From NCBI RefSeq assembly GCF_002002925.1, contig NZ_CP019511.1, positions 1,736,001 to 1,800,000 on the forward strand: 64,000 bases of DNA, read 5' to 3'. Position numbers and translations under genes: made by a program. The notes below the pieces were generated by a model. That model worked only from the letters and a program-made list of their open reading frames with translations. It was not told the DNA's origin and ran no database searches. This DNA comes from Sphingomonas sp. LM7. Its GTDB lineage: Bacteria; Pseudomonadota; Alphaproteobacteria; Sphingomonadales; Sphingomonadaceae. Positions 25,341-34,217 of this stretch are shown piece by piece (positions within the stretch are counted from its first letter, which is position 1; every line of letters starts with the position of its first letter).

Positions 25341-25604
25341 ATGAGCCCGAGCCAGGTCATCCAGCTGGTCGAAGCGTCGCTGCTGCTCGTGCTCACCGTG
25401 GTGGGCCCGCTGCTGCTGACGTCGCTGATCGTCGGCACCGTCATCGGCCTGCTTCAGGCGCTGACGCAGATCCAGGAGACCACGCTCACCTTCGTTCCCA
25501 AGCTGCTCGCGATGGGCGTGGTGTTCCTGCTGATGCTACCGACCATGGGGCAGGCGCTGTCGGGCTTCATGTCCAAGATCAGTGACCTGATCATCACCGG
25601 ATGA
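25341..25604 (+). CDS. fliQ: Flagellar export gate protein FliQ
   Basis: The 87-residue protein has two membrane helices (ASLLLVLTVVGPLLLTSLIVG and KLLAMGVVFLLMLPTMG) around the conserved GLLQALTQIQETTLTFVPK segment. It is a subunit of the FliPQR gate and overlaps fliR by four bases (ATGA). Confidence 0.95.
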   Translation: MSPSQVIQLVEASLLLVLTVVGPLLLTSLIVGTVIGLLQALTQIQETTLTFVPKLLAMGVVFLLMLPTMGQALSGFMSKISDLIITG

Positions 25605-26359
25605 TCCTGCCTGCCGATCTCGAATTTCAGGTCTCGGCCTTCTTCATCGTGTTCGCCCGCGTGGGCGCGGTGCTGATGCTGCTGCCGGTGTTCGGCGAGG
25701 ATTCGATCCCGGGCCGCATCCGGCTGATGATCGCCTTTGCGATGTCGGCGGCGCTCTATGGCGCGCTCGGCGAGCCGGCGCGCGTCGCGCTGCAGGGCGG
25801 TGCGGTGCTGCCCGCGGTGCTGATCACCGAATTGATGACCGGCCTCGCCATGGGCATGATCGTCAAGATCCTGTTCTTCGCGATCTCGATGGCAGGCTCG
25901 ATCGTCAGCATGCAGATCGGCCTTTCGTCGGCGGTGATCTTCGATCCCGCCCAGTCGAGCCAGGCGCCGCTGATCTCCAAATATGTCGGCATCGCCGCGG
26001 CCCTGGTGTGCATGGGCATGCAGGTCCATCACTTGTGGCTCGGCGCGATCATCAACAGCTATCACAGCTTCCCGATCGGCGGCCTGCCGCCGATGCAGGA
26101 TTTCGCCCAGCTCGCGATCGCCACGGTCGGCCGCTCGATGACGCTCGGCATCAGTCTGGCCGCGCCGCTGATCGTCTACGGTATCGTCTTCAACGTCGCG
26201 CTGGGCCTGTCGGCGCGCATCGCCCCGGCGATCCAGGTCTTCTTCATCGCCCAGCCGCTCAACATCCTGCTCGGCCTCAGCATCTTCGCCGCCACCGTCG
26301 GCACCATGCTCACCGTTTTCGCCACCGCAATGGGTGACGCGATGCAGGGAGGCTGGTGA
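25601..26359 (+). CDS. fliR: Flagellar export gate protein FliR
   Basis: The 252-residue protein has about six membrane segments and FliR signatures: FFIVFARVGAVLMLLPVFGE, SIPGRIRLMIAFAMS, MTGLAMGMIVKILFFAISMAG, and APLIVYGIVFNVALGLSARIAP. It completes the FliPQR core. Its stop overlaps the flhB start. Confidence 0.95.
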   Translation: MILPADLEFQVSAFFIVFARVGAVLMLLPVFGEDSIPGRIRLMIAFAMSAALYGALGEPARVALQGGAVLPAVLITELMTGLAMGMIVKILFFAISMAGSIVSMQIGLSSAVIFDPAQSSQAPLISKYVGIAAALVCMGMQVHHLWLGAIINSYHSFPIGGLPPMQDFAQLAIATVGRSMTLGISLAAPLIVYGIVFNVALGLSARIAPAIQVFFIAQPLNILLGLSIFAATVGTMLTVFATAMGDAMQGGW

Positions 26360-27429
26360 TGTCGGGCGATACGGATCAGGAAGATAAAACAGAAGATCCC
26401 ACAGACAAGAAGCTAGAGGACGCCCGCGAACGCGGCGAAGTGCCGATGGCCCCCGAGATGAAGCACGCCGCAATGTTCGTCGCGGCGCTGGTCGTTATGG
26501 GCGGTCTGGGCACCTACACGATGCAGACGATGGGATCGCTGTTCATCCGGCTATGGGGCAGCGCCGACGATTTCCGCATGGAGCCGGTCGGCGCGCAGGA
26601 CTTTGCCACCGGGCTGATGGGCGCGATCGCCTCGACGCTTTTCCCGATCCTCGCCGCATTGTTCGGCTTCGCACTGCTCGGCGGGTTCCTGCAGGGCCGG
26701 CCGATGCTGTCGGCGAGCCGCATCAAGCCCAAATGGTCGAAGCTCAACCCGGTCAGCGGGTTCATGCGCACCTTCAGCAAGCAGTCGCTGGTCGAATTCG
26801 CCAAGACGCTGGCCAAGCTCTGCCTCGTCGTCGGCATCGGCGCGTGGATCGCCTGGCCGCATGCCTCGGGGATCGACAAGCTGGTCGGCGCCGATCTGGT
26901 GTCGATGGGCGCCGCGGCGAACGACATCGTCTATGCCATGCTCATGCCGATCACGATGCTGGTCGGCGCGCTCGCCCTGTTCGACTTCGTCTACCAGCGC
27001 TTCGCCTTCATGAAGAAGATGCGGATGACCAAGCAGGAGATCAAGGACGAGTATAAGCAGAGCGAAGGCGATCCCAAGATCAAGGGCAAGATCCGCCAGC
27101 TCCAGATGCAGCGCTCGCGCAGCCGCATGATGTCCAACGTTCCCAAGGCGAGCGTCGTCATCACCAACCCGACCCACTATGCCATCGCGCTCCAGTACGA
27201 TCACGGCGCGATGAATGCGCCGGTGGTCGTCGCCAAGGGCGTCGATGCGCTCGCGCTGAAGATCCGCGAAGTCGCCGGCGAGCACGGCATCCCGATGGTC
27301 GAAAACCGTCCCCTCGCCCGCGCACTCTATGCCTCGGCCGAGATCGATCACCCGATACCGGTTGAGCACTATGCCGCCGTCGCAGAAGTGATCAGCTATG
27401 TGATGAAGATCGCCAAGACCAAGCGGTGA
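26359..27429 (+). CDS. flhB: Export specificity-switch protein FlhB
   Basis: ATG 26359 shares one base with the fliR stop (356 aa); GTG 26356 is also possible. The start EDKTEDPTDKKLEDARERGE, four membrane segments and the cytoplasmic autocleavage motif NPTH (Asn270-Pro271) define FlhB. Cleavage there switches export from rod/hook to filament substrates. It ends the operon and is followed by a hairpin with a T-rich tail. Confidence 0.96.
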   Translation: MSGDTDQEDKTEDPTDKKLEDARERGEVPMAPEMKHAAMFVAALVVMGGLGTYTMQTMGSLFIRLWGSADDFRMEPVGAQDFATGLMGAIASTLFPILAALFGFALLGGFLQGRPMLSASRIKPKWSKLNPVSGFMRTFSKQSLVEFAKTLAKLCLVVGIGAWIAWPHASGIDKLVGADLVSMGAAANDIVYAMLMPITMLVGALALFDFVYQRFAFMKKMRMTKQEIKDEYKQSEGDPKIKGKIRQLQMQRSRSRMMSNVPKASVVITNPTHYAIALQYDHGAMNAPVVVAKGVDALALKIREVAGEHGIPMVENRPLARALYASAEIDHPIPVEHYAAVAEVISYVMKIAKTKR

Positions 27430-27454
27430 TACCGCAGCGCGTCATTGATTTTCG

Positions 27455-29741
<2,287 letters not shown>

Positions 29742-29755
29742 GCGCTACCCAAATT

Positions 29756-29805
29756 CCTCCCTCGCTCCGCAGGAGCGGGGGAGGTGGCGCGCAGCGCGAC
29801 GGAGG
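29756..29805. repeat. REP-like palindromic element after katG
   Basis: A hairpin (CTCGCTCC...GGAGCGGG within CCTCC/GGAGG ends) is followed by a second small stem, GGCGCGCAGCGCG. This has the two-hairpin form of dispersed repeats common between genes in sphingomonads. It may also end katG transcription. Confidence 0.6.
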
Positions 29806-30253
29806 TAGCTTTGGCCGCAACGACGTGCTTGTACCAAGCCCCTTCCCTGCCCTGCGCACAGCGGGCGCGCATTTGCGAAGGTCACACCAGGGTCACACCA
29901 TCGCGCATGTTCCAGCGGCGGCGTTACGATGCGGAAAATCTCAAAGGTTGAGCCGACGCGGTTTGCGTCCTGGTCGGGATCGGCGCTGTCAAAGAGCTAA
30001 GGGCCAAGTACCCCGTCTCAGCAGGCGAAATCCTACATTTCAAGCGGTTTGCAAAGTCCTCCCACTGATGGGGTGAGCTCTCCACGAGCGACGCAGGCTG
30101 GGCCGAGGTCACCCTCACCCTCCCTTCGGCAGCCCCTCCCTCCCATCAAGGGAGAGGGTTGTTCTCGAATCTCAACGCCTTAGCTCAAGATCTAATTGAG
30201 TATGGACCCTAAGGCGAGCAGTCTGACTCTAGCTCGCGCAAAGGTAGCGAGCG
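29806..30253. other. Gene-free accessory stretch with repeats
   Basis: About 450 bases between katG and fliX hold no credible gene. A tandem GGTCACACC motif lies at 29879-29900 and a REP-like element (CCCTCC...GGGAGAGGG) at 30111-30158. The short frames here lack ribosome sites and recognisable sequence. Confidence 0.55.
29879..29897. repeat. 19-base repeat, copy 1 (shared with 58078)
   Basis: AGGTCACACCAGGGTCACA occurs here and identically at 58078-58096. Internally it is a direct repeat of GTCACA. Each copy lies downstream of a non-flagellar gene (katG here, the esterase there). Confidence 0.7.
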
Positions 30254-30676
30254 TTACGCCTGCACATCCACCTTGGCGAGTTCGACGCGGACGCGCAGCT
30301 CGATTTCGGAGAGGATCGACTGCAGCACCGGATCGTCCGACGCCTCGATATTCTCCGACCATTCGACGATTTCCTGCAGCCGCTCAACGCTCGGCGTGCC
30401 AGCCGCCAGCTCCTTGTGGAGCTTGTCGAGCGCATCGACGCCGCGTTCGGCATCGATAGCCTGCTTGCGCCGCCGCTCTATCGCGGGATCGGCCGCGGCG
30501 AGCGTGACCAGCATCGCGACGCTGGGAACCGGCTGATTCGCAGCCGAGCCCTGCACCGGCACCGGCATCTGCCGCGCGGCGATCTCTTCTTCGGCCACCG
30601 GAAACCCGGGCGCGGCCTTGGGCAGCGCCGCCAGCAGGCTGCGCGCCATCAGCGGCGTCAGGTTGTCGATACGCAC
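30254..30676 (-). CDS. fliX: Flagellar assembly regulator FliX
   Basis: This 140-residue protein has a variable, proline-rich N-terminal half. The C-terminal half matches FliX: AIERRRKQAIDAERGVDALD and VLQSILSEIELRVRVELAK. In Caulobacter FliX links early basal-body assembly to gene expression by controlling the activator FlbD, which is encoded here at 41040. It is divergent from flgI, with a CTATAAG box between them. Identification rests on the C-terminal pattern, size and context. Confidence 0.82.
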   Translation of the reverse strand: MRIDNLTPLMARSLLAALPKAAPGFPVAEEEIAARQMPVPVQGSAANQPVPSVAMLVTLAAADPAIERRRKQAIDAERGVDALDKLHKELAAGTPSVERLQEIVEWSENIEASDDPVLQSILSEIELRVRVELAKVDVQA

Positions 30677-30715
30677 GAAATCAGGTCCTCGCGGCCCGCA
30701 TTGGGCTTAACTCCT

Positions 30716-30722
30716 CTATAAG
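30716..30722 (+). promoter_or_regulatory. CTATAAG box before flgI
   Basis: CTCCTCTATAAG lies 37 bases before the flgI ATG, between divergent fliX and flgI. GAAAGT (30722-30727) and ACTTTC (30743-30748) could pair in the leader. No close ftr-like palindrome was seen. Confidence 0.5.
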
Positions 30723-30759
30723 AAAGTTACCGAGGGTTTTCCACTTTCGTAGAGGGTTT

Positions 30760-31863
30760 ATGCAGCGCATCGTCGCCTGGTTCCTGCTTCCGCTTCTGGC
30801 ACTTAGCGCCAGTACGCATGCATCCGCCCAGACGCGGATCAAAGACATCGTCGATGTCGAGAATGTCCGTGAGAACCAGCTGGTGGGGTATGGCCTGGTG
30901 GTCGGCCTCGCCGGCACCGGCGATCGCATGCGCAATGCGCCTTTCACCGAGGAATCGATGCAGGCGATGCTCGAGCGCATGGGCGTCAACATCCGCGGCA
31001 CCAACATGCGCACGCAGAACGTCGCCGCCGTGTCGATCACCGCGACGATGCCGCCGTTCGCCCGTTCGGGCTCGCGCATCGACGTTCAGGTCGCCGCGCT
31101 CGGCGACGCTTCCAGTCTTCAGGGCGGCACGCTGATCGCGTCTTCGCTGCGCGCGCTCGACGGCGAGATCTACGCCGTCGCGCAGGGCAATGTCGCCGTC
31201 TCCGGCTTCAAGGGCCAGGGCGCCGCCGCCAGCGTCAGCCGCGGCGTGACCACGTCCGCACGAATCGCCAGCGGCGCGATCGTCGAACGCGAAGTACCCT
31301 ATCAGCTGCGCTCGGCCACCAGCCTCAAGCTCGCGCTCAAGAATCCCGACTTCGCCACGGCGGACCGGATCGCCCGCGCGATCAACGCCAAATATGCGGG
31401 CAGCGCCGTCGTGCTCGATCCGTCGACCGTCGAAGTCGCGCCCCAGGCCAGCTTCCAGGGCAATGTCATCGATCTCGTCACGCGCATCGGCGAACTCGAC
31501 ATCAAGGTCGATCAGGTCGCCAAGGTCGTGATCAACGAAGCTTCGGGCACCGTGGTGATGAACGCCGATGTGCGGATCACGCCGGTGGCGATCGCCCAGG
31601 GCGGCCTGACCATCACCGTGTCGGAGCGCCCGCAGGTCTCGCAGCCCGCCCCGCTCTCGAACGGCCAGACCACCGTGGTGCCGCGCACCGACGTGCAGGT
31701 CGACGACGGCAACGGCGCGAGCCTTGCCTTGGTCAGCGGCGCATCGCTCCAGTCGCTGGTCAGCGGGCTCAACACGCTCGGCGTGTCCCCGCGCGATCTG
31801 ATCACCATTCTCCAGGCCGTGAAGAGCGCAGGTGCGCTCCAGGCCGAGATCGAGGTCCAGTAA
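30760..31863 (+). CDS. flgI: Flagellar P-ring protein FlgI
   Basis: The 367-residue protein has a signal peptide ending ASTHASAQ and the strongly conserved FlgI start RIKDIVDVENVRENQLVGYGLVVGL (abbreviated here as RIKDIVDVENVRENQLVGYG). Further signatures are GTGDRMRNAPFTEESMQAML and GGTLIASSLRALDGEIYAVA. It forms the periplasmic P ring. It heads the flgI-flgJ-flgN operon, overlapping flgJ by one base. Confidence 0.96.
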   Translation: MQRIVAWFLLPLLALSASTHASAQTRIKDIVDVENVRENQLVGYGLVVGLAGTGDRMRNAPFTEESMQAMLERMGVNIRGTNMRTQNVAAVSITATMPPFARSGSRIDVQVAALGDASSLQGGTLIASSLRALDGEIYAVAQGNVAVSGFKGQGAAASVSRGVTTSARIASGAIVEREVPYQLRSATSLKLALKNPDFATADRIARAINAKYAGSAVVLDPSTVEVAPQASFQGNVIDLVTRIGELDIKVDQVAKVVINEASGTVVMNADVRITPVAIAQGGLTITVSERPQVSQPAPLSNGQTTVVPRTDVQVDDGNGASLALVSGASLQSLVSGLNTLGVSPRDLITILQAVKSAGALQAEIEVQ

Positions 31864-32150
31864 TGAACGAACTCACTGCCACCTCCGCCACGTCGGCGGC
31901 CACGCCGGTCCGCAAGGTCGACGTCAAGAACGCCCAGACCGCCAAGGATTTCGAGGCGATGTTCCTCGGCCAGATGACCAAGATGATGCTCGAAAGCGTC
32001 GAAAAGGGCGAGATCAATGGGGGCGCCGGCGAAGAGATGTTCAAGGGCATACTGGCCGAGAAGCTCGGCACCGAAATGGCCAACCGCGGCGGCGTCGGCC
32101 TCGCGCCGATGGTGCTCGATTCGATCCTCAAGCTCCAGCAGGGACAATAA
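31863..32150 (+). CDS. flgJ: Rod-binding protein FlgJ (N-terminal domain only)
   Basis: At 95 residues it has just the rod-binding domain (AKDFEAMFLGQMTKMMLESV, GGAGEEMFKGILAEKLGTEM). The muramidase domain of enterobacterial FlgJ is absent, as is usual in alphaproteobacteria, where a separate enzyme opens the wall. It overlaps its neighbours by one base on each side. Confidence 0.92.
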   Translation: MNELTATSATSAATPVRKVDVKNAQTAKDFEAMFLGQMTKMMLESVEKGEINGGAGEEMFKGILAEKLGTEMANRGGVGLAPMVLDSILKLQQGQ

Positions 32151-32572
32151 TGACCGCACATCTGATCGACGCGATGGTTTCTCTGACGGCGCTTATGGAA
32201 GAGGAAAGCGAGAAGCTGGCGCGCAAGGCGTTCGTGCCCGAACTGGGTGAGATCGCCAACGCCAAGCTCCGCCTCACCGGCCGCATCGAAGCCGATTTCG
32301 CCCGCCTGAAGCGCGAGCATGCCGATTGGGCCGAGCAGCTCGACGAGGAGAACCGCATCCTGCTGTCGGACGCCAGCCGTAACCTGCGCGACGCATCGGC
32401 AGTCAACCAGCAGATCCTGTCCCGCCAGATCGAGCTGTCGGTCGAGATGATGGGCGCGATCGCCGCCGAGGCGCAGCGCCTCACCGGCACGCGCAGCACC
32501 ACCTATGGCGCATGCGGCGGACTGGGCGGCATGGACGCCCCTGCCCCGATCTCGATCAACGCCAAGCTCTGA
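32150..32572 (+). CDS. flgN: FlgN-like flagellar export chaperone
   Basis: ATG 32150 overlaps the flgJ stop; 140 residues. The protein is largely helical with LIDAMVSLTALMEEESEKLA at the start, the typical FlgN opening, and ADFARLKREHADW later. FlgN chaperones the hook-filament junction proteins FlgK and FlgL, both encoded at the right end of the window. The name rests on pattern and context. Confidence 0.75.
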   Translation: MTAHLIDAMVSLTALMEEESEKLARKAFVPELGEIANAKLRLTGRIEADFARLKREHADWAEQLDEENRILLSDASRNLRDASAVNQQILSRQIELSVEMMGAIAAEAQRLTGTRSTTYGACGGLGGMDAPAPISINAKL

Positions 32573-32589
32573 CGCTGCCCGGCCGAGCG

Positions 32590-32615
32590 GGCGGACGGAC
32601 GCTGCGGCGTCCGCC
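32590..32615 (+). terminator. Hairpin after flgN
   Basis: GGCGGACG and CGTCCGCC form an 8-bp stem with a 10-base loop, 18 bases after the flgN stop. There is no T run, so intrinsic termination is uncertain. Confidence 0.4.
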
Positions 32616-32723
32616 GGCAACTCGATCGCGCCACCGCCCCGGACGGCTTAAGCTGCTTGATGTTAAGAACAAAAGTCAGGATGTGTTAGGAACTTACACC
32701 GAACTGGGCTAAGGTCGTTTCAT

Positions 32724-32748
32724 CACCGATCTTATAAGCGTATCGGTG
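32724..32748 (+). promoter_or_regulatory. Inverted repeat around a TTATAAG box before the Crp/Fnr gene
   Basis: CACCGAT and ATCGGTG (7-base perfect arms) are separated by 11 bases that contain TTATAAG at 32732-32738. The start codon is 41 bases downstream. The placement over a likely -10 suggests an operator, possibly autoregulatory. The arms do not match the usual Crp or Fnr half-sites. Confidence 0.5.
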
Positions 32749-32789
32749 GCTGAGAGACTCGCGTGTGCTCCCGCCTGCCGGAGCACACA

Positions 32790-33536
32790 ATGGCGATTCA
32801 AGAGCATCCGTTGCACCCGTTGGTGCATAAGTTACAGTTCTGGGCGCCGTTGAGCGAGGCGGACGGCGATGCCCTGCTTCAGCTCCCCTGCACGATTCGG
32901 CGCCTGAAAGCGGGCCATCATATCGTCTGGGAAGGCGATATACCGCAGCATAGCTGCCTCCTGATCCGCGGCTATGCCTATCGGCACAAGATCGTGCGGG
33001 AGGGAAAAAAGCAGATTTTCTCGCTCCACATGGACGGCGACCTGATCGATCTTCAGAACTCGCTGCTCGGCCGTGCCGATCACAATGTCGAGACGCTCAC
33101 CGACTGCGAAGTGGCGCTGATACCCGTGGAGGCGATCCGCAAGATCGCGTTCGACCGTCCAGCCATAGGCATGGCGATGTGGTACGAGACGCTGGTCGAG
33201 GGATCGGTCTTCCGCGAGTGGATTGCCAATATCGGCCGGCGAACCGCCCATGCCCGTATCGCGCACCTGATCTGCGAATTCGCGACGCGATTAAAAGCGG
33301 CCAAGCTCGGCACTCCGGACGGCTTTACCGTTCCGATGAGCCAAGAGTGGATCTCCGACGCAGTGAGCCTGACGTCGGTGCACGTCAATCGCGTGCTCCA
33401 GACGCTTCAGGCGGAGGGACTGATTCATCGATCACGGCGCTGGATCGAAATTCGCGACTGGGACGGCCTGACTCAGGCCGGCGACTTCAATCCGGCTTAT
33501 CTCCATCTGGATCAGGTGCATCCCGCCGCACTGTGA
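32790..33536 (+). CDS. Crp/Fnr-family transcription regulator
   Basis: ATG 32790 with GGAGCACACA upstream gives 248 residues; GTG 32763 is less likely. The N-terminal cyclic-nucleotide-type beta barrel shows IRRLKAGHHIVWEGDIPQHS and LLIRGYAYRHKIVREGKKQI. A dimer helix follows, then a winged helix (FTVPMSQEWISDAVSLTSVHVNRVLQTL). No cysteine cluster for an iron-sulfur centre is visible, so it is not an Fnr-type oxygen sensor of that kind. Proteins like this in sphingomonads lack a known ligand. Its position among flagellar genes may be incidental. Confidence 0.88.
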   Translation: MAIQEHPLHPLVHKLQFWAPLSEADGDALLQLPCTIRRLKAGHHIVWEGDIPQHSCLLIRGYAYRHKIVREGKKQIFSLHMDGDLIDLQNSLLGRADHNVETLTDCEVALIPVEAIRKIAFDRPAIGMAMWYETLVEGSVFREWIANIGRRTAHARIAHLICEFATRLKAAKLGTPDGFTVPMSQEWISDAVSLTSVHVNRVLQTLQAEGLIHRSRRWIEIRDWDGLTQAGDFNPAYLHLDQVHPAAL

Positions 33537-33760
33537 CATGCAGCGCGATGCGTTCGATCAGTGCAATCAGCACAGTCTCGACCGGGGCCGGTTTTAGAAT
33601 AGTAGGTAACCCGGATGCGATTTCGCCAGTTCGGCGGGCAGCCCGGTGCCGGTATAAACGACGAACGGCGTCCCCTTTCAAGGAGGTGGATCGCCAGCGG
33701 CGTGACGTCCCGAGGGGCTATGCTCGAAGAGCCGATTACGGGTACGAAATTCTATCCTAG
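33537..33760 (-). pseudogene. Remnant of a single-domain response regulator
   Basis: On the minus strand three frames give consecutive pieces of one receiver domain. DVTPLAIHLLERG comes first, TPFVVYTGTGLPAELAKSHP second, and LPTILKPAPVETVLIALIE third. Together they match the end of a stand-alone receiver, including the switch lysine in the ILKPAP segment. Two frame changes and a missing N-terminus show it is dead. It lies between the Crp/Fnr gene and flgB, filling the only sizeable gap there. Confidence 0.65.
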
Positions 33761-33807
33761 ATCAACTTTTTAGAAGCTAATTTTGGGATCCAGCATACGC
33801 GCCGTTA

Positions 33808-34212
33808 TCAGCCGCGGCCGCCCACGGCAGTCTTCAGCATCGACATCTGCTTGCGGTACAGGCTGGTCATCGCAGTGAAGTCGGCCTGGATCTCGCCCAT
33901 CTTGAGCAGCTGGTCTTCGAGCGTGACGTTGTTGCCGTCGGGCTTGGTCTCGGTGATGTCCCTGTCGAGGACCACGCCGGCACCGAGCGGCTGGATTGCG
34001 CCGAGGCTCTTCATCCGGTCGGTCAGCTGGACACGGGGCGCGGCGACCATGCCGCTGCCGCCGACCAGTGCCGCAAAGCTCGGCTCGGAGACTTCGCGCG
34101 CCTTGTAGCCCGGCGTCTCGCTGTTCGCGATGTTGGTCGCGACGGTGCGCTGGCGCTCGGAAAGGTTCTGCATCCGGTCGCGGATGCCGGCGAGGATCGG
34201 GGGCGTGTTCAT
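33808..34212 (-). CDS. flgB: Flagellar proximal rod protein FlgB
   Basis: The 134-residue protein has RQRTVATNIANSETPGYKA near the N-terminus and VTLEDQLLKMGEIQADFTAM with SLYRKQMSMLKTAV at the end, all FlgB marks. It is five bases downstream of the large propeller gene and likely co-transcribed with it. Its usual partners flgC and fliE are at 24603-25337. Confidence 0.94.
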   Translation of the reverse strand: MNTPPILAGIRDRMQNLSERQRTVATNIANSETPGYKAREVSEPSFAALVGGSGMVAAPRVQLTDRMKSLGAIQPLGAGVVLDRDITETKPDGNNVTLEDQLLKMGEIQADFTAMTSLYRKQMSMLKTAVGGRG

Positions 34213-34217
34213 GACGA

